Positions 25,119 through 33,135 of a stretch of DNA of 64,000 nucleotides are shown here, piece by piece. The position numbers and the translations under genes were made by a program. Each line of letters begins with the position of its first letter. The stretch's first letter is position 1. Location of the stretch: the NCBI RefSeq assembly GCF_022811685.1, contig NZ_CP094532.1, positions 955,501 to 1,019,500 of the forward strand, in the 5' to 3' direction. This stretch comes from Chryseobacterium suipulveris. GTDB taxonomy: Bacteria > Bacteroidota > Bacteroidia > Flavobacteriales > Weeksellaceae. Under the pieces are notes generated by a model. The model was not told where the DNA came from, did no database searches, and saw nothing but the letters and a program-made list of their open reading frames with translations.

Positions 25119-25152
25119 AAGCCGAAAGCAAATTGCCGAAAGCTGAGAGCGA
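25119..25152. repeat. GCCGAAAGC repeat words between parA and parB
   Basis: GAAGCCGAAAGCAAATTGCCGAAAGCTGAGAGC lies within the 37-base gap, so nearly the entire parA-parB spacer is this short repeat. Same words as in the adk/obgE and lepB gaps. Confidence 0.55.
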
Positions 25153-25155
25153 TTT

Positions 25156-26043
25156 ATGAAAGACAAGAAAAGAGCAATGGGACGCGGTTTAGGCGCTATT
25201 CTGAGTGCAGAATCGAAAGCGACCGTCAATTCCGCGACCGACGAAGGAGCAGATAAATTTGTAGGAAATATCGTGGAGGTTTCTCTGGAAGATATTTATC
25301 CCAACGCTTCGCAGCCGCGAACTTATTTCGACGAAAAGGCGCTGAACGATTTGGCGCAGTCCATCAAAAATCTCGGAGTGATCCAGCCGATAACTCTAAG
25401 AAAAGATGGTGATAAATTTGAGATTATTTCTGGTGAACGACGTTTCCGTGCGAGTAAAATTGCAGGTTTGGAAACAGTTCCAGCGTATATCCGTTTGGTG
25501 AATGACCAGGAACTTTTGGAGATGGCGCTCGTTGAGAATATCCAGCGAGAGGATTTAGACGCCATCGAAATTGCACTGACTTATCAGCGATTGCTTGAAG
25601 AAATCGGGATGACTCAGGAAAATCTCAGCCAACGAGTGGGAAAGGAGCGAAGCACGATTACCAACTCCATCCGATTGTTGAGATTGAATCCCGATGTGCA
25701 GAACGCGATCAGAAGCGGCGAGATTTCTGCGGGTCACGGTAGAGCCATCATTAGTTTGGAAGATGCCGAAAAGCAGGATGTCCTTTTCCAAAAAATCATT
25801 AAAAATAATTTAAGTGTTCGCCAAGCGGAGCAGGAATCACAGCTTTTGAAAAATCCGAAATCACCAATTGCCAAAACAAAAGCAGCAATTCCGAATCTTT
25901 ACAGGAAAGCAGAAAAAAATCTTGCCGATATTTTAGATGTAAAGGTGGAAATCAAAACATCCGCAAACGGCAAGAAAGGCAAAATCGTCCTCGACTTCAA
26001 GAATGAGGAAGAGTTGGAACACATTCTTTCGCACTTTAAATAA
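25156..26043 (+). CDS. parB: ParB/Spo0J family partition protein
   Basis: A 295-residue ParB. MGRGLGAILS at the N terminus is the ParA-stimulating peptide; ISGERRFRASKIAG is the CTP-binding GERRxRA box; the HTH around residues 150-200 (MTQENLSQRVGKERSTITNS) reads parS; GEISAGHGRAI follows, and the last 60 residues dimerise. It loads at parS and spreads. No parS (TGTTnCACGTGnAACA) was seen by eye in this window. Stop overlaps the next start by one base. Confidence 0.94.
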   Translation: MKDKKRAMGRGLGAILSAESKATVNSATDEGADKFVGNIVEVSLEDIYPNASQPRTYFDEKALNDLAQSIKNLGVIQPITLRKDGDKFEIISGERRFRASKIAGLETVPAYIRLVNDQELLEMALVENIQREDLDAIEIALTYQRLLEEIGMTQENLSQRVGKERSTITNSIRLLRLNPDVQNAIRSGEISAGHGRAIISLEDAEKQDVLFQKIIKNNLSVRQAEQESQLLKNPKSPIAKTKAAIPNLYRKAEKNLADILDVKVEIKTSANGKKGKIVLDFKNEEELEHILSHFK

Positions 26044-26672
26044 TGAAGAAATTCACGGTCATTTTCTTTCTGGTTTTAATGGTTAAGGTTTTCGCGCAGG
26101 TGAATCCGAACGACACCATCCGCGTGGAAAACCATCCGAAAGATTCGATTTCTGCGGTGACACCAAAATCGGAAATTCAGGTATTGACCGAAATTACGGA
26201 ATCCAACGCGCCGCAAAAAACCGTAAAATACAACCCAACAAAAGCTGGACTTTACTCCGCGGTTTTGCCAGGACTCGGTCAGTATTACAACAAGAAATAC
26301 TGGAAAATCCCGATTGTTTGGGGCGCAATCGGAACTGGAGTGGGAATTACTTTGTGGAATCAAAAGCAATACAACCGATACCGAAATGCCTTCATCGCTC
26401 AGCTGAACGGACAAACCCACGAGTTTTCCGACATCCCTGGAATTACGGCGGATGTTTTGGGCAGAACGCAGGATCGTGCAAAAAGACAGCGTGATTACGC
26501 GATTGCAATTACTGCATTGATCTATGTCCTGAATGTCGTAGATGCCGTCGTGGACGCTCATTTATACGAAGGAAGAAAAGATCCCGATCTGGCTTTGAAA
26601 CCTGCAATCATCTTCGACGAGTTAGGAAACCAAACCACAAAAGCAGGACTTACCTTTAACTATAGTTTTTAA
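26043..26672 (+). CDS. DUF5683 membrane/envelope protein
   Basis: A 209-residue protein with a signal peptide (residues 1-19, ending VFAQ) and the block KAGLYSAVLPGLGQYYNKKYWKIPIVWG followed by hydrophobic stretches; this YSAVLPGLGQ.YN..YWK pattern is DUF5683. Function unknown. It overlaps parB by one base (TAATG), and in flavobacteria it is commonly found in this parB-DUF5683-dapB order, so it is probably cotranscribed. Confidence 0.85.
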   Translation: MKKFTVIFFLVLMVKVFAQVNPNDTIRVENHPKDSISAVTPKSEIQVLTEITESNAPQKTVKYNPTKAGLYSAVLPGLGQYYNKKYWKIPIVWGAIGTGVGITLWNQKQYNRYRNAFIAQLNGQTHEFSDIPGITADVLGRTQDRAKRQRDYAIAITALIYVLNVVDAVVDAHLYEGRKDPDLALKPAIIFDELGNQTTKAGLTFNYSF

Positions 26673-26747
26673 CTTCCCTGCTTGCAGCAGACAAGAAACA
26701 ATCTCAAATCAAATCAAACCATTTCAAATAACATCAAACAAAATAAA

Positions 26748-27449
26748 ATGAAGGTCGCTTTAGTCGGATACGGAAAAATGGGAAAAATCATCGGCGAGAT
26801 CGCTGAAAAGAGAGGTCACGAAATCGTAGCCAAACTCAATGAAACGCCGACCGCGGAAACACTGAACAATCCCGATGTGGTGATTGAGTTTTCGAATCCT
26901 GAAGTGGCTTTTAACAATATTAAAGTTTGCCTCGAAAATAAAATTCCAGTGATTTGTGGAACGACGGGTTGGCTTGAACAAAAACCAGAAATCGAAAAGA
27001 TTGCACAAGAAAACAACACCTCGTTTCTCTACGGATCCAACTTCAGTTTGGGAGTGAATCTGTTTTTTGCATTGAATGAAAAGTTGGCGGATCTGATGAA
27101 AAACTTTTCTGAATATAACGTGCAGCTCGAAGAAATTCACCACACCCACAAAAAAGATGCACCGAGTGGAACAGCGATTTCTTTAGCGGAAGGAATCATT
27201 AAGAATGATCAAAGATTCAGCAGCTGGAAATTAGATGAAACGAAAGGAAGCGAACTCGGAATTTTCGCCATCCGTGAAGATGAGGTTCCGGGAACGCACA
27301 GCATTTTCTACAGAAGCGAAGTGGACGAGATTGAAATCAAGCACACCGCCTTCAACCGAAACGGATTCGCTTTGGGAGCAGTAGTCGCAGCAGAATGGAT
27401 TCAGGGAAAAACAGGAAACTTCACGATGAAGGATGTGCTTTTTTCGTGA
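26748..27449 (+). CDS. dapB: 4-hydroxy-tetrahydrodipicolinate reductase
   Basis: A 233-residue enzyme starting at ATG 26748 (MKVALVGYGKMGKIIGEIA). Rossmann loop GYGKMG, the substrate loop CGTTGW, FSLGVNLFF, the catalytic EEIHHTHKKDAPSGTA with the His-His and Lys, and HTAFNRNGFALGAV all fit DapB. It reduces HTPA to tetrahydrodipicolinate for lysine and diaminopimelate, hence peptidoglycan. Upstream in-frame residues to 26682 come from spacer sequence. Confidence 0.95.
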   Translation: MKVALVGYGKMGKIIGEIAEKRGHEIVAKLNETPTAETLNNPDVVIEFSNPEVAFNNIKVCLENKIPVICGTTGWLEQKPEIEKIAQENNTSFLYGSNFSLGVNLFFALNEKLADLMKNFSEYNVQLEEIHHTHKKDAPSGTAISLAEGIIKNDQRFSSWKLDETKGSELGIFAIREDEVPGTHSIFYRSEVDEIEIKHTAFNRNGFALGAVVAAEWIQGKTGNFTMKDVLFS

Positions 27450-27558
27450 TTAATGTACAGAAAGAATAAGAAATAAGGAATATAATAGCAGAAAGTTTAT
27501 AAACCGATCATACAAATTTTTGAGCTGACAATTACTATTAAATTTCTCTACATAATTA

Positions 27559-28098
27559 ATGGAAAGTGTAATTTTTAAGAAAAGTAAAATTAAGTATTAT
27601 TCATTTTGTTTTCTTTTGCTATTAATTATCATTGTAACTTTATACTTCAGTTTTCGATTTTTATTGTATTCTGATGAATATGTTTATTGGATGCTTCCAA
27701 CTGAGACAAGAGTAATTTCATTAGGGATAATTGGAATTTTAGCTTCTTTAGCTTTAATCTCAATTCTCACAAAAAGTATATTAAATAAGAATTTTCAAAT
27801 CAAAATTGACAATAGTGGTCTATTTTTAGGATTGATTCAACATTCTAAAAAATTAATATATTGGAAAGATATTACAAAAATTGAAAGTATTAATATTGAA
27901 GGAATAAGACATATAATAATTTACGTCAAAAATGTAGAGTATTATGGTGAAAATGAAAAAGGAATCCAAAAATATTTCTTCAATTCTAAGATGAAAAAAT
28001 ATAAAACTCCATTTGTAATAAATGTAACTGCCTTATCTGAAAATTTCGATACTATTATAAATTCAATAATTACGAATTGGAAAAAGTATAAAGAATAA
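27559..28098 (+). CDS. Small two-TM protein, STM3941-like
   Basis: A 179-residue protein with two membrane helices (about residues 14-38 and 50-72) and a soluble PH-like part with LIYWKDITKIE and IIIYVKNVEYY strands. I recognise the layout of the STM3941 family (function unknown). The gene is far more AT-rich than dapB and lepB on either side, with many ATA and TTA codons, which suggests a later insertion into the par-dapB-lepB cluster. Confidence 0.6.
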   Translation: MESVIFKKSKIKYYSFCFLLLLIIIVTLYFSFRFLLYSDEYVYWMLPTETRVISLGIIGILASLALISILTKSILNKNFQIKIDNSGLFLGLIQHSKKLIYWKDITKIESINIEGIRHIIIYVKNVEYYGENEKGIQKYFFNSKMKKYKTPFVINVTALSENFDTIINSIITNWKKYKE

Positions 28099-28202
28099 AA
28101 ACTTCTTCCAACAGCGTATTTGTAACAAATAACACGAACAAGAAACTAATCTAAACACACCGCCGAAAGCAATTTGCTGAAAGCTGAAAGCAAAAAGAAA
28201 AT

Positions 28203-29852
28203 ATGGACTACTTTCTCACCTATACCGTTTACGTTCTGATTCTCTCCGTTTTGATGGGGATTTCTACGTGGAAACTTTTCAAGAAAATGGGTTACAGCCC
28301 TTTGTTGGCGTTTGTTCCGTTTTACAATTATTTCATCATCCAAAAAGAAACCAAGCATCCGAAATGGTGGGTTGTAATGGCGTATCTGCCGATTGTGGGT
28401 CCGATCATGATGACGGTTTTCCATTTGTTTTTGATGAAGCATTTCGGGAAATCGACCTTCACACAGCGTTTGCTTACGGTGATTCTTCCGTTTATTTATA
28501 TGGCGGTAGTCAACTATTCCAAAGATGCGGAGGTGGAAAAAGAAGACGAACTTTATTTAACCGAGGAAGAAAAAAGTGCCAAGAAAAAAGATACTTTCTT
28601 GGGATCGGTGACTTTTGCGGTGGTTTTTGCGACCATCATTCACGTTTTCTTTACGCAGCCGTTCGGAATTCCGACAGGATCGATGGAGAGGACACTTTTA
28701 GTGGGAGATTTCCTGTTCGTTAATAAATGGAGTTACGGTTTCAGAATGCCGATGCGACCTTTAGCAATACCATTTTTGCAGGGAACGATTATGGATACTG
28801 GCGAAAAAGGAAATCCGAAAGACGATCCGAAATCCTATGTAGATGCCGTAAAACTTCCGTACTCAAGAATCTTGCAATTAAATAAACCACAGAAAAACGA
28901 CATCGTGGTTTTCAATTATCCACAGGATTCCGTGCATACCGCGATCGATAGAAAGGATCCGTATGTAAAAAGATGTGTCGCCGTTGCTGGTGATGTGATC
29001 GAAATGCGTGCAGGTCGCCTATTCGTGAACGGAAAACCTGAGCAGATTTTGGGAGATCAGTTCGAGCAGCACAAATACATTGCTCACGCAGGAAGCCAGC
29101 TCGATGTTCCCGCATTGTACAAAAAATACGGATTTTTACCGCTCCAAGAAATTCAGACCAACGACGGATTTATTTACGATTTCCAGGGACTGACGGATCA
29201 AACGGCGAAAGAAATCAAGGCGCTTCCGCAGATTATCGATATGAAGGAGCATATCTGGGAGAAAGATTCCGCTGCAATCAGCTATAAGATGAATTCTATG
29301 CGCGACGGATATTCGAAAAATATCGATACCACCCAGTCGATTTTCCCGATCAATAAGAAGTGGAACCAAGATTGGTACGGACCGCTGAAGATTCCGAAAA
29401 AAGGTGATGTGGTGACTTTGAACCAGGAAACACTTCCCGAATATCAGTGGATTATTTCCGAATATGAACATAACAAACTCGAAAACAGAGACGGAAAAAT
29501 TTATGTGAACGGTCAGGAAACAAACCAATATACCATCAAACAGGATTACTATATGATGATTGGCGACAACCGCGACGCGTCCCTCGATGCGAGATTTTTC
29601 GGTTTTGTTCCTGAAGAAAATATCGTCGGAAAGCCGATGTTTACGTGGATGAGCGTTGAAGGACTTTTCAAGGATGGCGGCTCTACTTATCAAGCACCGA
29701 CAAAAGTTCGTTGGGACCGAATGTTCAAAGCGACCAACACTGGTGAAGCCAACAAAACTTCATATTGGTGGGTTGCGGTGCTGATTTTGGTGCTGTTTTT
29801 TGGTTGGGATTATTTTGCGAAATTCTTTAAGAAAAAGGAAAAAGAGGATTAA
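28203..29852 (+). CDS. lepB: Signal peptidase I, large Bacteroidota type
   Basis: A 549-residue type I signal peptidase. Residues 1-105 carry two or three membrane helices of the DUF5684-like N-terminal part; a helix at about 131-150 precedes the catalytic box GIPTGSMERTL (Ser160). Lys256 in PYVKRCVAVAGDVIE is the general base, and MIGDNRDASLDARFFG is the late GDNR box. A long insert of about 170 residues separates the Lys box from GDNR. It ends in a C-terminal membrane helix and a Lys-rich tail. It releases exported proteins by cutting signal peptides. Confidence 0.94.
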   Translation: MDYFLTYTVYVLILSVLMGISTWKLFKKMGYSPLLAFVPFYNYFIIQKETKHPKWWVVMAYLPIVGPIMMTVFHLFLMKHFGKSTFTQRLLTVILPFIYMAVVNYSKDAEVEKEDELYLTEEEKSAKKKDTFLGSVTFAVVFATIIHVFFTQPFGIPTGSMERTLLVGDFLFVNKWSYGFRMPMRPLAIPFLQGTIMDTGEKGNPKDDPKSYVDAVKLPYSRILQLNKPQKNDIVVFNYPQDSVHTAIDRKDPYVKRCVAVAGDVIEMRAGRLFVNGKPEQILGDQFEQHKYIAHAGSQLDVPALYKKYGFLPLQEIQTNDGFIYDFQGLTDQTAKEIKALPQIIDMKEHIWEKDSAAISYKMNSMRDGYSKNIDTTQSIFPINKKWNQDWYGPLKIPKKGDVVTLNQETLPEYQWIISEYEHNKLENRDGKIYVNGQETNQYTIKQDYYMMIGDNRDASLDARFFGFVPEENIVGKPMFTWMSVEGLFKDGGSTYQAPTKVRWDRMFKATNTGEANKTSYWWVAVLILVLFFGWDYFAKFFKKKEKED

Positions 29853-29859
29853 TTTTTTC

Positions 29860-30085
29860 AGGAGCTTTTTCCCGCTTTCCGCTCATACTCCTCACTCCAA
29901 CGCTTTTGCCAACGCTTGTTGCGGGGTATCCGCTGCAAAACGACGAAGGAGTTTCCGTGATTCAATTAAAAAAAACAAGAAAATAGAACCAATCGGGGCT
30001 AAAAATGTTCCGCTAAAAATAAAAGTTTGGAACGGGCTTTAGCCCGTTTACTTAAAGAATGAAAATCATTTGGCTTTAGCCAAAA
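29860..30085. repeat. Intergenic repeat block with hairpins upstream of wbqC-like gene
   Basis: Begins CAGGAGCTTTTTCCCGCTTT and ends with an ATCGGGGCTAAA word, a flavobacterial repeat I have seen elsewhere. It is followed by two hairpins: AACGGGCT-TT-AGCCCGTT (about 30031-30048) and TTTGGCT-TT-AGCCAAA (about 30069-30084). No gene. Confidence 0.55.
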
Positions 30086-30097
30086 CTTGTTTGAGGG

Positions 30098-30715
30098 ATG
30101 AAAGTTTTATTACCAATATTTTACCTTCCGCCGATTTCGTGGTGTTCCGTTTTTTTGGATGAGGAAAACGAAGTAACTCTGGAACAGTTTGAGAATTTCC
30201 CAAAACAAACCTATCGAAACCGCGCCAACATATACGGAGCAAATGGCAAACTGTCATTAAGTATTCCCATTTCTCATAACGGCAAAAGGATCTTTAAGGA
30301 AATCGAAACCTCCAACCGCGAAAATTGGCAGCAACTTCACTGGAAATCCATTAAGACTGCCTATCAAAGTTCGCCGTATTTCGAATTTTATGAAGACAAA
30401 CTTCAGAATATCTTCAATTTCAAAACGGTTTCACTTGTAGAATTTAACCTTAATGCTTTAGAAATCATCCAAAAGATTCTGAAGACAGAGAAAACGTATT
30501 CGTTCAGTCAGGAGTATATGAAACCTCCTGAAGGACAGGATTACAGAGCATCGTTTATGGCAAAACAGGAATCGGATTTCGAAATGGAGGAATATTATCA
30601 GACTTTCAGCGAAAAGTATGGTTTCCTGAAAGACCTTTCCATTATCGATCTGATCTGTAACAAAGGTCCCGAAACTTTGACTTATCTAAAAAATATTAAA
30701 ACAAATACTATTTGA
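30098..30715 (+). CDS. WbqC family protein
   Basis: A 205-residue WbqC-like protein: LLPIFYLPPISWCSVFL opening, QTYRNRANIYGANGKLSLSIPI, NWQQLHWKSIKTAYQSSPYF and FYEDKLQNIF, which are the family's conserved blocks. WbqC was named in O-antigen clusters, but its enzyme activity is not established. The following protease gene starts 2 bases after its stop, so the two are in one transcript. Confidence 0.88.
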   Translation: MKVLLPIFYLPPISWCSVFLDEENEVTLEQFENFPKQTYRNRANIYGANGKLSLSIPISHNGKRIFKEIETSNRENWQQLHWKSIKTAYQSSPYFEFYEDKLQNIFNFKTVSLVEFNLNALEIIQKILKTEKTYSFSQEYMKPPEGQDYRASFMAKQESDFEMEEYYQTFSEKYGFLKDLSIIDLICNKGPETLTYLKNIKTNTI

Positions 30716-30717
30716 AT

Positions 30718-32433
30718 ATGAAAAAAATACTGATCGCCGGAATCTTTATGGCCGGTTTCACCGCTTTCTCACAAACAGCGGAAACTGCTTTAGATCCGAT
30801 GAAAGACAAGGATCTGATGACTTGGTACCACAAGGATTTCTCGGCAACCAATGTATATGGAGTGAATACCCAGAATGCCTACAAATATTTGGAAGCGAAA
30901 GGTTTGTCGCCTAAACCTGTCGTTGTAGCAGTTGTTGACAGCGGTGTGGAAGTAGATCATCCCGGTTTGATCAAAAACATGTGGAAGAACGTGAACGAAG
31001 TACCGAACAACGGAAAAGATGATGACGGAAACGGCTATATCGACGATGTTTATGGATGGAATTTCCTTGGTGGAAAAGGCGGCGATGTAGATGTGGACAA
31101 TATGGAGGTAACCAGAGTGGTGAAAAAATACAAGCCAATTTTTGAGGGAACGAATTCTACTACAAACAAAGAAAACCAGCAGAAAATGCCGGAAGAGTTT
31201 GCGATGTATATGAAATCCAAAGAAATTTTCAATAAAAAAAGTATCGAGGCAAAACAAGGATTTGAAACGTACACCAAAATCCAGCAGATGATTCCTTCGA
31301 TGGTTGCAATGTTGGGTGGAAGAAATTTGACACCAGAAGTGGTTGCATCCATCAAACCAACAACACAGGAGCAGGCAATGGCTGCATCGGTACTTGGTCA
31401 GATTGTGCAGGATCCGTCAATAAAAGGAAAATCTCCAGCTGAAGTTGAAAAATTCCTAAACGACCAAATGAAGGAAGCGCTTGATTATTATGGTCCTCAA
31501 GCAACCAAAGGGTACAATCTCGATTATGATCCGCGTGCAACGATCGTGGGAGATAATTACGAGAATTATTCCGAAAAAATCTACGGAAACAACCACTACG
31601 AAGGTCCTGATGCAAAGCATGGAACGCATGTTGCCGGAATTATTGCGGGACTTCCTCAAGGTAAAGAAACCCAGTACGGAGTTGGTTACAAAACCGCGAA
31701 GATTATGACTGTAAGAGCCGTTCCGGATGGCGACGAAAGAGATAAGGACGTAGCAAACTCGATCCGATATGCAGTTGATAACGGAGCGAAGATCATCAAC
31801 ATGAGCTTTGGTAAACCGGTTTCTCCAGGGAAATCTGTGGTTTGGGATGCGTTTAAATATGCGGAGCAAAAAGGAGTTCTCTTGGTAAAAGCGGCAGGAA
31901 ACGAAAATGAAAATATTGCAGAAAGCCAGTATTTCCCTACGAATTTCAAAAATGTAAATGACGCAAAACCTTTCATCAACAATATGATCGTAGTGGGAGC
32001 TTCAACGAACGACAATGAGTTTCTGAGAGCGAGCTTCTCTAACTACAACCAGAAAATGGTGAATGTTTTCGCGCCTGGAGACAAAATTTATTCTACCGTT
32101 CCAGACGGTAAGTACGAATATTTGCAGGGAACTTCGATGGCGTCGCCTGTTGTTGCCGGTGCAGCTTCAGTACTTTTGGCGTATATGCCGAATCTAAAAC
32201 CGGAGCAAATTATCGAATCTTTGGTGAGAACGGCAAACAAGTCGTCGGTAAATGCAATGATCAATTCCAACACCAACAACCGATTCGACTTGATTTCGGA
32301 ATCAGGAGGAGTAATCGATCTTAGAAAAGCTGCAGAGTACGCATTCACTAATTTCTACAGTCCTGGAACTTCTTCCGTTACTCCGGTAAAGACAACTCCC
32401 GTTAAGAAAACGGTGAAAAAGCCAGTGAGATAG
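30718..32433 (+). CDS. Secreted S8 (subtilisin-like) serine protease
   Basis: 571 residues from ATG 30718. Signal peptide to about residue 19 (AFSQ). Catalytic triad: Asp74 in AVVDSGVEVDHP, His301 in HGTHVAGIIAG, Ser473 in GTSMASPVVAGAAS. Asp and His are about 227 residues apart, against roughly 30-40 in a plain subtilisin; the insert is helical-looking and replaces a short loop. The Lys/Pro/Thr tail (KTTPVKKTVKKPVR) has no T9SS sorting domain. After the TAG the frame stays open for 9 more codons of the same Lys/Pro style, so the stop may be new. Confidence 0.92.
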   Translation: MKKILIAGIFMAGFTAFSQTAETALDPMKDKDLMTWYHKDFSATNVYGVNTQNAYKYLEAKGLSPKPVVVAVVDSGVEVDHPGLIKNMWKNVNEVPNNGKDDDGNGYIDDVYGWNFLGGKGGDVDVDNMEVTRVVKKYKPIFEGTNSTTNKENQQKMPEEFAMYMKSKEIFNKKSIEAKQGFETYTKIQQMIPSMVAMLGGRNLTPEVVASIKPTTQEQAMAASVLGQIVQDPSIKGKSPAEVEKFLNDQMKEALDYYGPQATKGYNLDYDPRATIVGDNYENYSEKIYGNNHYEGPDAKHGTHVAGIIAGLPQGKETQYGVGYKTAKIMTVRAVPDGDERDKDVANSIRYAVDNGAKIINMSFGKPVSPGKSVVWDAFKYAEQKGVLLVKAAGNENENIAESQYFPTNFKNVNDAKPFINNMIVVGASTNDNEFLRASFSNYNQKMVNVFAPGDKIYSTVPDGKYEYLQGTSMASPVVAGAASVLLAYMPNLKPEQIIESLVRTANKSSVNAMINSNTNNRFDLISESGGVIDLRKAAEYAFTNFYSPGTSSVTPVKTTPVKKTVKKPVR

Positions 32434-32484
32434 CCAGTAGAGAAAGCTGTGAAAAGAAGATAAATATTATTTCATACATTGATT

Positions 32485-32510
32485 AAAGTCCGTTTTTAGA
32501 CGGACTTTTT
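32485..32510 (+). terminator. Terminator after the S8 protease
   Basis: AAAGTCCGT/ACGGACTTT stem with a 6-base loop and a T tail. Confidence 0.85.
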
Positions 32511-32526
32511 CGTTGACTCATCTAAA

Positions 32527-32545
32527 TTGGCACGGTTTTTTGTAA
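32527..32545 (+). promoter_or_regulatory. Possible sigma-54-type promoter of the lipocalin gene
   Basis: TTGGCACG at 32527-32534 is a perfect -24 element; TTG at 32540-32542 would be the -12 element, but the spacing is one base longer than TGGCAC-N5-TTGC and C is replaced by T. It is 27 bases before the ATG. Confidence 0.45.
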
Positions 32546-32571
32546 TTGTTAAAGCAAATAATTTTACTACT

Positions 32572-33051
32572 ATGAAAAATTTACTATTGGCAGGAATTGT
32601 GGGAGCTGCATTGACAGTTTCCTGTTCCACAGCAAAAACCGCACAGCAAAACAGAGCAGAATTCCTTAAACTAAAAGGGGAATGGGAACTGACGAGTGTA
32701 GATTACGACAAAAACTACAAAATCAAACCTTTTGATGAAGGTGCTGATATCCAGTGTTTTGTAGGAAGCCACTGGACTTTGATCCCGAATAACTGGACTG
32801 GTTCATACACACTTCCTGGAGGTGGCAACTGTCCGAGTGTTGTAATGCCTATCAAATTTGAGGTAGTGAACGGTAACGAATTCAAGTTCAAAAAAATTCT
32901 TGAGGGTTCAAAAGCTAAATCAGTAATTTCTGGTTATTCTTTAAATCTAATCAACCAAACTACTGATCAGTTCAGCTTGGAGCAAAACGTTCCTTCTGCA
33001 GGACAAAATGTGAGAGTGGTTTACAACTTCCAACGAACTGGAATGAAATAA
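32572..33051 (+). CDS. Lipocalin-like lipoprotein
   Basis: 159 residues from ATG 32572. Lipoprotein signal ending ALTVSC (Cys18). The mature part has the lipocalin opening FLKLKGEWELTSVDYDKN (the GxW motif), a Cys-containing stretch ADIQCFVGSHWTLIPNN and a last strand VVYNFQR. Bacteroidota have many such lipocalin-like lipoproteins of unknown ligand. It precedes an OmpA-like lipoprotein gene, with an imperfect long inverted repeat in the gap. Confidence 0.82.
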   Translation: MKNLLLAGIVGAALTVSCSTAKTAQQNRAEFLKLKGEWELTSVDYDKNYKIKPFDEGADIQCFVGSHWTLIPNNWTGSYTLPGGGNCPSVVMPIKFEVVNGNEFKFKKILEGSKAKSVISGYSLNLINQTTDQFSLEQNVPSAGQNVRVVYNFQRTGMK

Positions 33052-33064
33052 TTTAGTAATCGAC

Positions 33065-33118
33065 GGTAAATCTCTACCTTTATAAAAGAGGGCGAATTCA
33101 AGTTTCAGAGATTTTACC
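33065..33118 (+). promoter_or_regulatory. Long stem-loop in the lipocalin-OmpA gap
   Basis: GGTAAATCTCT (33065-33075) pairs with AGAGATTTTACC (33107-33118, one extra T), enclosing about 31 bases. No T-run follows and the ompA-like ATG is only 17 bases on, so it may shape the mRNA leader rather than end transcription. Confidence 0.4.
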
Positions 33119-33135
33119 ATTAAATAGAAAATATT

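Noticed and set aside
25156..26043. parS site near parAB
   Set aside because: No TGTTnCACGTGnAACA-like 16-mer was found by eye in the window.
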